Assembly (NCBI GenBank): GCA_023634235.1
Contig: JAMKCF010000007.1
Location: forward strand, 20,590,592-20,654,591
Direction: 5' to 3'
DNA length: 64,000 bases
Source of the DNA: Pisaster brevispinus
Lineage: Eukaryota; Echinodermata; Asteroidea; Forcipulatida; Asteriidae
This document shows, piece after piece, positions 46,901-58,900 of the stretch; positions within the stretch are counted from its first letter, which is position 1; each line of letters opens with the position of its first letter. The notes under the pieces were generated by a model. It did not search any database. It was given only the letters and a program-made list of their open reading frames with translations, and was not told the origin of the DNA. Position numbers and translations under genes: made by a program.

Positions 46901-49667
46901 GTGCGAAACCATCTGCAAGAGAAGCCCCAGGTTTCTACTACCACCATAGCCAGGGCCTTGGATGGGATGATGATTACACTGAAACTAGTGGAGGACGCCC
47001 TGATGCAAGAAATTCCCCTGAAGTTCTTGATCAACGCGTCCAGTATGGTGAATGGTTTCTGCAGCATGGTGTTCTGGCGCATCTAGTCTTCATTGACAAG
47101 ACAGGTTACAACGTCTGGACTCGACGCTCTCAGGGTAGAGCTCCACGAAGGATCGCTGCAAGACGCGAGTCGTCGACAGACAACGAGGGAGAAATTGCAA
47201 TGCCACCTTCGCTGTTTCTAGTGAAGTAGTAGGCTTGGTGCACCACCGAATCGCATTCGAAACTGTGACACGAGAGAGATTCGGGGAGTTTCTTGCGGAC
47301 ACAATTCAAGAGTGTGATGCAATTTTCCCAGACGACGAACCCATTTACCTCATAATACGACAATGCGAGGCCTCACGTGCGAGCCCAACTCCCTGAAGGT
47401 GCCAACCCAATGATCCAGCTGAAGCGCCTCCCACCCTACTCCCCATTCCTGAACAGCACGGAGATGGCACACTCTGCATTCAAGGCTGCAGTTACACGCA
47501 TCCTTGGGTTACCTGAGTGGCAACAACGTGTCGGAGACAGACAGGCTGCCCAGCAAGCAGGAATGAACATGCAGCAGTGGAGGTGCGATCTCCTTCAACA
47601 AGCAGCCATTCAGAGCGTTGATGTCATCACCCAAGTGAAATGCATGCAGTGGTACAACCATACCCAAACATATATGCTAATATGTCTGGCACGCCAACAG
47701 ATTGATGGTTGAGGAGGAAACAACATACACAATAAAAACCAGGAAAAACATAAAGAAACACCCCATTCAAACACAATACAAAATTAGGCCTTGGTCAGTA
47801 AACCAATAAAGACCCCCACCAAAAAAAAGAGAGAAAAGAAGAAAGAAGAAAACAAAGAAGAAGAAAAAACCTCATGGGCCCCATGTAAAGTCTACTGGAA
47901 GCATAAATAAAGAAAATAAGGTTTGCCTGAATTAAAGTGAAGATTACGAAACAGTTGCCTCGTACAGTTTATCTGTTTATTCGTATTTCTTTAGTCGTAC
48001 TTATTTGAATTCTCATTTAGCGAAATTGATTGCCTCTTTACGAAATTGAAAAAATTTAAATCAGTAAAATCTCCAGTCGAACCAACTTTGCTAAATTGAA
48101 TGATGATTGTGTGTCACGAAAAAGAATGACGATATGCTAAATTAAACACAGTGCTAAAGGGATTTGAATGCCTCAAAACGAAATTGAGTGGCCGAATTCT
48201 GAATTTGAAACGCAGTAACTGAGAGGCAAAATAGCTTAAATTCGAACGCACGAAAATTAAATCGGCTGCTCATTTGCCGAAATTGACCGAGAAAACCTAT
48301 ATCTTAGGAAATTATTTTAGGAAGACTTAGTTGAAAATGCGATTGACTTTGATATCACGATGAACAAGTATCTTACAACATTGCACTTTTTCTCAGTTAG
48401 CATAGACGATCACAGCGATGCGGACTGCCTCTTAGTCGCCGTGATGACGCATGGGGACGAAGGCGAGATCTACGGCACAGATGGACCCATGAACGCTTGC
48501 GAGATCACCACGCCGTTTCGCGGAGACAATTGTCAGAGTTTGATCGGCAAGCCCAAGCTGTTCATTTTCCAGGTAATGTTCGGATTGATTTAGTTTGTGT
48601 AAAAAAAGAAAAAGAAAACAAGAAGAGGGTCTGCCAAAAACATGATTACATGAAATGGTATAAGTCACACGAATCACATATATTATTGTAAAACTAACTA
48701 CAGCTCAAATTAATAATTTACGTTTGTGTGTGTTTTTCTCGATTCTTTTAAGGCTTGCCGGGGAGGACTCGTTGACCAGGGCGTTGCTATTAACCGAGAA
48801 GACGTTGATGAAACGGATGCCTTGATTGGCTACGAGAGTGCCCATACTATTCCAGTCGAGGCGGATTTTTTGTTAGCTTACTCATCCCCAGACGGTACAA
48901 AAACAACAAAATTAATAAACAAATAAATAACAAAATTTCGGAAGTTTGTATACAAAAATATTTATTTATTTATTTATTTTTTTAACACGCAAGTGAGGAA
49001 AGTAATTTTTGTTATGATGCAGTCTGACTATTTACAAATTCACAAAAGAAAAAAACACACCTCCTACAAATCGAGCGGTTTTTCTACGACCTGCATGGTT
49101 TAACCCTTGGACTGACCAATAACAAGAACATTCACAAGGAAAGCTCAATAAACCATTTCAGTTCACAGGGAAAGCTCAATGCACCAGTTAAGTTTATATA
49201 GACATATTCTAGACAGTTGTCTGAAAATCACATTATCGATGCTTCCTGTAAGTGTCCTTGTGTTGTAGTTGAACCACACAAGTAATTTGGTATGATCTTG
49301 TCTATTAAACAATGCATTACACAAGCTGGCTTTTGAGTTGGTCATCAAAAGGCCTGCAAAACAAATCACATGTTTTTAAATGTTTATTATATATTTGTGT
49401 ACAGGTTATGCATCATGGCGAAACGGTACCGCTGGCGCCTGGTTCATCCAATCCCTTGTCAAAGTTCTCAACGCCTATGGAGCCATATGGGAAATCGCAA
49501 GAATCCTAGCTCTGGTCAACCGCATGGTGGCGCTGCAATATGAATCCAGATCACAAAATACGTTTATGACGCAGAAGAAGCAAATGCCATGTTTTGTATC
49601 GACACTGACAAAGGAGCTGTATTTTAAGCCGAAAGAAGTCGCTAAGGACACACACAAAAAGCTTTAA
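43943..49667 (+). CDS. Executioner-type caspase (caspase-3/6/7-like), 6 exons, complete
   Basis: Exons: 43943-44009, 45400-45511, 45645-45994, 48397-48572, 48753-48894, 49405-49667 (TAA). All phases agree; 369 aa. Caspases are cysteine proteases cutting after Asp in apoptosis. Seen: a roughly 105-residue N-terminal region with no CARD or DED motif; the p20 start MTHRQRGRAVLINNENF; GMPSR with the P1-pocket Arg at about 138; catalytic His about 195 in MTHGDEG; catalytic Cys about 237 in QACRGG; a DETD site at about 254-257 that could separate large and small subunits; YASWRNG (S2-S4 pocket) at about 284; and a caspase-3-like C-terminus (KKQMPCFVSTLTKELYF). The GMxSR, SWRN and C-terminal blocks point to caspase-3/7 rather than initiators. 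The start ATG was chosen because no earlier in-frame ATG lies in the exon (an upstream TTG frame is open). Intron 3 holds a Tc1/mariner-like transposon. Confidence 0.95.
46275..48299 (+). mobile_element. Tc1/mariner-IS630-like DNA transposon, about 2.0 kb, with terminal inverted repeats
   Basis: The ends are inverted copies of about 45 bases. The left end reads TAGGTTTTCTAGCTCGGTCA and continues through ATTTCGGCAAATGAACAGCC. The right end, read on the minus strand, is nearly the same but lacks the AGCT insertion. TA dinucleotides flank both ends (46273-46274 and 48300-48301), the target duplication expected of this superfamily. Inside each end are many short motifs of the type GTCATTCAATTTCG (left: about 46369, 46410, 46497) or its complement CGAAATTGAATGA (right: about 48010-48190). 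The central region codes for a decayed transposase. The element lies within caspase intron 3, in the same orientation as the gene, and must be spliced out. Confidence 0.88.
46685..47712 (+). pseudogene. Decayed transposase of the Tc1/mariner-IS630 (DDE_3) type
   Basis: Opens with ATG (MAARSRYARVAQVDRERL), followed by a helix-turn-helix-like N-terminus (DYLELAVNLNINTSTARSIV). It then continues through at least three frame changes, near 47010-47020, 47130-47170 and 47350-47356. The catalytic blocks are all still recognisable: first Asp in LVFIDKTGYNVW, second Asp in YDNARPH, and Glu in PYSPFLNSTEMAHSAFK. There are 33 residues between the second Asp and the Glu, near the DD34E class. Because of the frame breaks it should not make an active protein. 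The family is known for cut-and-paste transposition into TA sites. Confidence 0.85.
48956..48980. repeat. (TTTA)n microsatellite in caspase intron 5
   Basis: Five to six TTTA units directly after exon 5's downstream sequence. Simple repeat. Confidence 0.85.
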
Positions 49668-49945
49668 ACCAAAGGAGGTATTCTACCATCAATTTGAATT
49701 AACTGAACTTTGTTATTTTGCACTTCAAAATATTACTGGAATTTTAACCAACGTCCTGACTGTTAGGCCCTACGCATTAACACACTATGTTATGTAAATA
49801 CTTAATTGATAGCAACTTATTCTTACGTAATGTTAAACCAACATGGACTCTTTTCAAACATCTTAGACACAGTTAGAAATATTCTTGAACACATAGTTAA
49901 AAGTTGCATATTGTCCAGTGTGTTTTACTTTCCATTTTCTGTCTT

Positions 49946-49951
49946 AATAAA
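49946..49951 (+). terminator. Candidate poly(A) signal of the caspase gene
   Basis: AATAAA about 280 bases after the caspase stop codon, the first in the downstream sequence. Use of this site is inferred. Confidence 0.55.
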
Positions 49952-52933
49952 CGCATGATGACGCAAAAGTATTGCCTTAGCCGTAGCTGTATAGCCGCCA
50001 ATTCAGTACGTCCTCAAAACAGGGAGTTCAACGACTGATTGCATGTTTGTGACCTACATGACAACGTGTGTGTCGCAGGTCTAATCGTCACATAACGTGG
50101 TTTATGGTGGTTAGATCAAGTTGACCTTGTGACCCCCAAAACGCTTATCTTCATAAATTATAGATAGTGCGGTACCAAGTGTTACGATTAAATGATAACA
50201 TCTATAATTCATTCGACTCATTGACCCACCACACCTTATACAATCTAATATACACCTACAATCAACAAACATCGTTCAACAATAGGCTACTGCGATATTT
50301 CAGAGACTGCTCAAAAAGGTCCGACTATAAAATACAACAGTGTTTAGAAGAACTCAAATTTTGGATCAGCAGAAAGAATGTTTCACTAAACCAATCTAGC
50401 AAAAATCTTGCATTGATCACAGTTTTATATTTTCTTGTGTAAAAAATAGAGCAATTTTTCATAAAGTCATGAAGCAGCGTCTGTTTTTATCAATTTATTT
50501 ATATTTTAGTTGCGGAGCTATCGCAGGTTTATTGACAATCAAGCACTGTTTCATTTTTAAAACACATTTAAGGTTTGAGGAAATTGTTGGACATTAATGG
50601 ACTTACTTAAGCAGTGTATTTCATTTTGGGATCCTGACATTTATTCATTTTTAGCTTTTAGTTAATTACCACTAACCACCAGCCGTTTTTCGTGCAATAT
50701 CTAAAATGAAAGACTATATAACGTTTTCGAATCTAAAAAAATTGTCCGTACAAATCGGGCACAAGTCGGACCTACCATTTTACATTTCGTAATTTTTACA
50801 GGATGGCCCAACTATATAGATTATGAGGGTGGTACAAGTTTGCACCATTGTTAAACCATAGGTCCTGCGGAAATTATGGTTTATTTGTGTGAATAAACTA
50901 TGCTGTTGAAGAAGCTTTATTGTCGCATGGTATCATAAACGTGTTGAAAGGTAAATTTGAAAGAAAGTAAAGGACAAAGTCCAATCAGTTTAGCTATGTA
51001 GGGACAATAATGAGTCTTTAAAAATGGTGTTGTAACAGATATTATGCTTCGTGGTATGCACTGTAGCCTTAAAATACGCATTATAAGCATCTATGAACGT
51101 TAGCAAAAAGGGGGAAACAGTCCTGCCCGAAATCAGCACCAGGAAATTATGCCGCTAATGTTACTATACATGCCGAATTCAAATTACACCATGTGAAATT
51201 GCAAATTTATATATCGTTTGGCTCTGTTGAAATTTTGATGGCTGGCTGGGGTCGGTTTATTTTCTAACTCCGTGGTTTAACACAGCTTTACAAGCTCACG
51301 CTTGGCTGGATACCATTCCGTGCCTTTATAGCAACTCCCCATTCAAAAAACACCATCTACACAATTCATGCAATTACAGTTTTCCTTCAAAGATTAGGGA
51401 AATCCTGTTTGGCACGTTCCATCGGGAAATGTGAAACCTGTGATGTGTTTTGAATCATGCTACTAGAAAAACACCCGGCTAAATGACATGCGATTCAAGT
51501 CAGTCGTGAGGCCGTTTCCGAATTAACGGCTACGGCTGCGACTGAGGCTTAGTCACCCCTTCATTGTGTGTTGATCATGACTGCCCATGGCAACACCCTT
51601 TGTAACAGCCGCAGCTAGCCGTAACTGTGCTCGCAAATTTGGACGCGGCCTAACTTAACTGAGGCTGGAAGGGTAAATAGTCTGGCCCTTTTCGGTATAA
51701 TGGGAGTCTGAATACGCATTATTACAATTGCAGACAGGGAACATGACCAGGTTAAGTGGCATAGTTGATAGTCTCTTTTAGGGCTTAGTGTTTATGTCGA
51801 TGGAGACCGGGGCCAGCTTCAAAGACCCACTTGCCACAAATGTATCTGCCGAACATAAATTAACCGGAGACATAACCAATTACACCACCGGCTGGACCTG
51901 TTTGCACGATTTGACTGTGTTTATCATTTACCGGCAGCTTTGTGTTTAGCCAAGGGTTTCACCAATGACAAGCAGCCAAAGACGTTGGCCCTTTCAGACC
52001 AGATAACAGCAGGACCAGCCCAAACACGGCTAAATTACGACTTTGGCTTAGAAGCCCTAGTACAAAACAACAACAAAACCATAAACAGTCTGATCTGACG
52101 AAGCAAAGGTTTGAAAAACAGCACATGTTCATTCATAACAAAATGCCCTTTGACCTTCCATACAGGGCTGGTTTGAATTATAAAAACAGCTGGATATGCG
52201 TCAAGAGGCCGTGACAATCTTCGGTTATTGCCTTTTGAGATGAGAACCTTGACCGAGAATATTGGCTAAAGGGATGCCGCTTCTTAGGGAATCCTAAAAT
52301 GTGAAGTTATTTTGCTTCGGGCGATTTGCGGATTATTATAGGCCTTCAACAGAGGATCTGTGGGCGTACCCAAAAGTTCAACTTGCATTTATAGGCCTGT
52401 GCCATCATCAATGTATAAAGATTGTACATACTCCACATTCTTTACACCGAACCCTGGAAAAATATTGAAATGATTTTCCTCGATAAATGGCTGTCCAAAT
52501 GAAAATAATGAAAAATGGAAGAATCGCCCGATCGCAACTTAGCAAAATGTGATATAAGTAATATATTCTCCAATAATGTGACTTTTTAAGTGAACACTTT
52601 ATATAATATTATGTCTCGAGAGGAAAAAAAAAATATGCTTGAATTCAAAGCCACAGCTGAAAAACGACCCCTTTAAACATTTGACTACCAAATAATGTTT
52701 ATATTCGATAAGGTCCACAAATATTGATATTCCCCTCAGCGCTACACAGCCCTCCAAGAATACGATCACGTTACATACATTATTGGGGACAAAATAGCAG
52801 GAGGTATTCAGCCACCAGTGCTCGTACCAAGTGCTAAGTCGGCAGTTAGGCGTCTTTTACAGCCACTCTGCAGCTTTTCTTCAAAGATATCACATTGATT
52901 TTGGTTCACAAATCGGGTGGAAAGACTTTTAAA
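49952..52933. other. Intergenic region between caspase and XPNPEP2
   Basis: No gene recognised. A 91-codon open stretch at 50167-50442 has no ATG at its start and no motif I know. A probable MITE lies at 51505-51655. The XPNPEP2 promoter should be just left of 52934. Confidence 0.5.
51505..51655. repeat. Probable MITE with GC-rich imperfect inverted ends
   Basis: GAGGCCGTTTCCGAATT...TACGGCTGCGACTG on the left resembles, inverted, the right-hand CAGCCGCAGCTAGCCGTAAC...AATTTGGACGCGGCCT. Arms are imperfect. It lies between the caspase and XPNPEP2. Confidence 0.5.
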
Positions 52934-55900
52934 ATGTTGCGAATTTTGCTGGTGCTTGGATTTATGCTCACGGCAGGTAAGTTTTTAGGTTATCGTTTGA
53001 TGCCGTCTGTTTTAGAGAGAATAACGGTAAGGGGCGTATACCGAACTCCGAGTTGGCTGCTGTTCCAGGATTTGTTGTCTCCCTCACTCATGCAATGCAT
53101 TGCAGCAGGGGTACGGTTTAACTTAAGGAAAAGTGGCTGTGTATTTTCGGTTTGCGGTAACATCATGTGTATATCTACTTTGCTGTGTAGATTTGTTCTT
53201 TGTGAACTAAATCTTGCTTTATTCTACTGCCGCGGAGTACATTTCGGGAATTCGGGTGGCTCCCACACCACAGAAACAAGTGAGAAGGCACACTAGGAAA
53301 AACTGTCGTGGGAGACATAATCTCCCGTGAAATAATACCGGGAACAAACTTCATGATGTGGAAGGGTAAAAACTCAATTCGGTCGTTAAAATGATTTCAT
53401 GGGGACCGACTTAATCATTTTTGCCTTCGATTTCAATCCCACGTAAAAACTACTTCTTTTCATTTCAAAAGAAATTGTCAACATCATCATGAGAAGAATT
53501 TATATTTTTGAAGAAAATTGTGTTGTGCTTTTCGAAATTAAATGTTAGTTTCCACGTGTGTGTGTGTGTGTGTGTTTGTTTTGCCAACCCTCCGAGGACA
53601 TTTTACAATAGGGACAATAGGTCCTCACTAGTCGGTTCTTTGTTTTCAGGTGTCCTCACTAGTCATTTGTGTACAAAACCAATGGGGATTGCTTCAATAC
53701 AGGAACAACAGAAAGTACAATAGGTGTCCTCTAACGTATAGGAGTGCTGTACCTGTGTGTGTGGGTGTGGGTGCCCTTACACACGCCAACTTACGGGGTA
53801 CTTTTAACAATGGAACAATGGACCCCACAAGGCAATTTCAATAGGAACAATAGGGCCCCACAAGGGAATTCTTTAGAAAAGGGAACAATAGAACAACAAT
53901 AGCAGTACCCCACAAACCGGATCCGTAAGGTTGGGTGTGTGTGTAAAAGGCAAATAAAATACCACAGTGCTTGGGAATTGTTTTACATTCCAGAAAGAAC
54001 ACGGAATAGTTGCCATGGCGCGCCCAGGATTTCCCCTTTGGAGGGGTTCAAATTCCTCACAGATGGACTCAAATCTAAACAAGACCCTGTGAGGGACAAG
54101 TTCATTTTGAGGTGAATTTTCAGTCAGATGTTCACGGGCCTCTGGAAATACATTATTTCTAAATAGAGAAGAAATAGTTGACACAGTATTTCTGTGATGA
54201 GAAAAAAAGTGAGTGGGAACGGTTGTACTCTGAAATCAAGCATATTATTTTCCAATGTGTTTTCAAGACCCCGGTGTATCGCAAATGCATTAAAATCTAC
54301 CAAACAGCCGAGGCACTTCACCTTGACATTTAACCCTAACACCAAAAATGTGTTTTCTGTCAATGCACACAACCTTACGGATCCGGTTTGTGGGGGTACT
54401 GCTATTATTGTTCTATTATTCCCTTTTCTAAAGAATTCCACTGTGGGGCCCAATTGTTCCTATTGAAATTACCTTGTGGGGTCCATTGTTCCATTGTTAA
54501 AAATACCCCGTATATGGGCATGTGTAAGGGCACTACAGTGCACTTTAAGTTCCAGACATCTTATCAAAGCAAAAATCTCATCACCCCTGCGGCGAATCGT
54601 CTCTGGAGATTCATGTTCAAAACACTTTCTTAATGTTGAAAAAAAAAAAAAGTATTTTCAAAAGCTCAGAGTTGTTATTTAAGACCGCTTTCAGAATTTG
54701 GATCAAATGTTTAGGTTTCGCTGTGTTTTTGTATTCTCCCGCTCGTTTAAGGACTGTTGAGTGTGACTGCCGACCCCATTGCTTCGCTTGGGGCCAGGAC
54801 AAAACTCCACGATCGCCAGCGGCGTCAGACGATATCTGAGGATGTGCGAAATTGTTCAATAAGTCCACCGGTAGGTAAACACGACCTTGCTTTTTTTTAA
54901 TTATTTATTTTTTATGTTACTATACATATTAATGTAGTGTATACACATTTAGTAAGAGGAAAAAGTCTTTGATTATTTTGATCAATACATATGAATACAA
55001 AGTTTTAAAAAAAATAATAATAATACATTGCCATACAAAAATTGATCTTGTACAATTTTCACTTGGCAATTTCGCACCGTGGTTTATTATTTTGTTGTCG
55101 CGACTTACCACGATTAGGCTTTGAATTCTATCAGAATACATCAACAAGTACATGACCCTAAAGGGTAGGTACGTGGTTTTTCCCTCGTCCCCCCCCCCCC
55201 CCGCACAATTTGTACCCTGGCTCTAACATCTGCAAGGACACAACATTGCAAACTCAACACAAAAAAAACCTCATTGAAACATTCATGCAGAGTGTATGAA
55301 GTCAAAATGGAACGAACGCTTAATACTAAAATGCGTTTTTTCACTGTGTCAATAAGTTCAAAACTATAAAGTATAGCTAAACAAAACAACACTATCCGCG
55401 AAAAAAAAAAAATTCAAATGAACCCGAAAAGCCAAACAACTTAAACCCATAAATACCTAGATTATTACTTCTTTTGTTGTTTACTTTATAGTTTTATCCC
55501 CCTACGGTCACCGATACCTCAGCCAGACTTTCTGCTCTTCGCGATAAAATGTCAGACAACAACATTGCAGCTTATATTATCCCGTCAGAAGACGCACACG
55601 GGGTAAGTCAAGTAGTACTTTGGATCAAAGATTGATATGTGATATTGAACAAATATAAGTAACATGTAATTTGTTAAGGATGTGTATTGGTTCTGTTTAT
55701 GCTCCATAATTAGTATGTGTTGAGACGGCTATAGTTGGATTTGCTATAATAATGTTTTATTTGACGCTCTTTGATTTTAATTGATTCAGATAAATTTATT
55801 AGTATCAAGTTATATATATATAAACAAAATAGCTCTGACAAAACATGTAAAATATTAAAATATTAAAATGTATCTGGTGTATTTATTATAGAGTGAGTAC

Positions 55901-58900
55901 GTGGCTGAACGCGACAAGAGACGAGCGTTTATGTGCGGTTTGAAAGGCTCAGCAGGTGAGAAAATCAAGAACCTCTTTAAAAAAAATGATTTCTGAACAT
56001 TTTGCTTTCTTTCGTTTTATGTTTTATGATTTGGGGTTTGCTTTTTTTTTGTTCTGAACTACTAAATAATTACAAATATTCTTTTGTTTTCCCCATACAA
56101 TTGTTTCTCCTCCCAGATTCAAAATTTTTTGAAGACTGGAATATATTGCTTAAAGTTTCAGGGAAAAAAAACACCCCCCAAAACCCAACAATACATCAGG
56201 GCCCAAAGCTGTTGAGCAGGAAATTCTGCTTACCAAATGTCTTTACTTAGCAAGAAATGAACGGTGGCAACAATGTAAACTTTATGGAATGTTTGCTGGT
56301 AACCTGTTTCTGCTAAGCAAGATTTGTCTGGGCTTAGCAAGTTTTTGTGTTACAGCCTTTATGAAACTGGACCCAGATTGTTTTCTAGAGTGGGAAGGGG
56401 GCAGGGTTGACAACAGATTCCACCACTGACAGATCTGTGGCCATTTTGTCATATTCCCTGCCGTCACTATGACAATAATACTTAATAATTTTAGTTCATG
56501 AAACGGAACCCATCTCCTTCCTGTCTCATTTTGGTTGCATTATCTTGAAAGGATGACAACGTCAAGCGGCTCATTGGTCGCTGACAGTTTGAAATGGCGG
56601 TTGATCTGAATATAAACCATTTCAAAATAGGACTTTATAACTTGATTAAAATAGCACAGCACGACCAAAAATGTTTAAACAATGTTGATTTTACACATTT
56701 TGTATTTTAGGTCTTGCCATAGTGACCATGAACGAGGCTAAACTTTGGACAGATGGACGATACTTCCTCCAAGCTGAGAAAGAAATGGACTGCAACTGGG
56801 ATCTTATGAAGATTGGTAATTTGCTGTTCTTATTTACTGAATCTTTTTTAATCATCGTTATTTGCTGAGTTAGTTTATCAAAACTCCACCAAGCTTGGCA
56901 TACCATTCATAGTTCACTGGTAGATTTGGTGGACTTGGGGATTAGTGGAAGTTTGAAATTGGTTTGAACATTGGTTGCACTACATTAAAGCTAGTCAAGT
57001 GTCTTACAATGTTCGTGATGAAAAGTGAATTAAAAAAATGCATCTTAAATTCATCCACAATTTAGCTGCTGAGTTGTTGTCACCCAGTTGATCCCAATTA
57101 GGTTACAGTTATACCCCGATTGGAACATTCTTATCCCAAAAAGAGTATCAAAGGTGCCCATTGGAGCAAATATTTAGGGGTAACAACACCCTTGGTACAA
57201 AACACAGTTAATTTCTGTTGTATCTATAAAATCTTTAAAAACTTGTTTCTGTGTGAAACTTTATTTCCAGTTCAAGTTTTTACATAATTCTTTGCAGGCG
57301 GTGGATCTGATGACCAGTCAGCGACTGAATATTTAGCAACAACGCTTCAAGATGGAGATACATTAGGATTTGACCCCACACTAATGTCAGTCAGTAAGTA
57401 CTGAATGCAGACAGTACAAAAGCCAACAATTGATTTGATATTTATATTCCATGTGGATTTGTGGCCCTAAAGCTTACTCCAGTTGAAACTGGCCTCAGAG
57501 AAACTTCATATAATGACATTTTTACAAACATGATCTAATTGGAATATCAGTTTATGTATATTTTGTGATTGAGAACAGGTTTTCCAATATGAGGTTCCCT
57601 TTACATGTAGCAACATTTATATGCACTTAATCCCACACATAAAAAGCGCCAGACTGTTTCCATCCTCATTTGGGGCAAATGCCTTTGCTTGGACAAAAAC
57701 AAGATGAAGACACTACAAGAATTCCAAAGCTTCTGCAATGCTGGATCTGCACAATCTTTCAACATGTCATATTTATGACATGTCAATAGTTACATTCACT
57801 TCAATTATACAGGAACAAAGTCAGTTTATTGTTATCTTCAGTTTCCATATGAGCTAAATATCAAATGGCATGGTTGGTTAGTGTGTAACTGTAACGCGCT
57901 TGCCTCTCACCACTGCAGCCCTGGTTGGATTCCCAGTTAGGGCCATGTGTGACTAGATATGTGCATTGGTTCTCTCCCTTAAGGGTTTTTCTCTGGCCAT
58001 TTTCCACCGTCTGGAAAAATCAACCACTTTGGATCCCTGTACTAGTGTACAGGCTCCGTGATGCGTCAATGAGGCTGGCAGCCATAGGCGCCTTTAGGTG
58101 CTTATGGCTTGACCACGTTGTAGCTGTGTCCACAATTCAGCTTCTCAGTAAGGATGATAAGCCTCCTAAAACATTCATTAAGACATTTAACGTGTCCTAC
58201 CTTTTCTTGCACTCCTCTTAGGTGACTATCGGGCCTATGAGGCAGCCTTCATGGAACAATCCTCAACCAAGATGATCAACATCACATCCATCAACATGAA
58301 TCTCGTTGATCAAATCTGGGATGATCAGCCAACATACAATTCTGAAACAGTCATCACTGTCTTGGATGCAGACAAGTTCACCGGTATGATGACTACAGAC
58401 ACACAAAAACCAATAGGAAATATCAAGTTTTTTTGTTAACAACGTATTTCAAGTTCAAGTGACAAATTTGAAGTTCAAAGCTGATTTGAACCTGGTTGAG
58501 GATCAGGGAGACTTAGCAGTGGGGAAAACAGATTCTTGTTCAGGTAACAAACGGAATGTCAGCACTTGCTGGTTTTTACCAAGTTCTCAACATATGATTG
58601 ACAGAATGTGTTGACACAGGTCAAGCTGGTTGTTGTGACCCAAGTATCGAGTATAAACTAAACCATGAACTGCTTCTCCTCACACAGGAGTATAAGTACG
58701 GACCAGGAAATTTGAAGTGTATGACACCTTAATGACAACACTTGTTTTGTTTGTTGTTGTTGTTTTTTGTCAGGTGAGACATGGCAGCAGAAAATCATTG
58801 ATGGTGCCCCAGGGCAGGAAAGTCTTCGCAAACAACTCCAAGATATGACAGGAGAAACTATTGAGGGCTTGGTTATTAGCAAACTTGATGAAATCGCATG

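Noticed and set aside
47090..47363. Minus-strand open frames within the transposon
   Set aside because: Antisense shadows of the decayed transposase.
50167..50442. 91-codon open stretch as a small gene
   Set aside because: No ATG at its start, no splice context and no known motif; AT-rich sequence makes chance likely.
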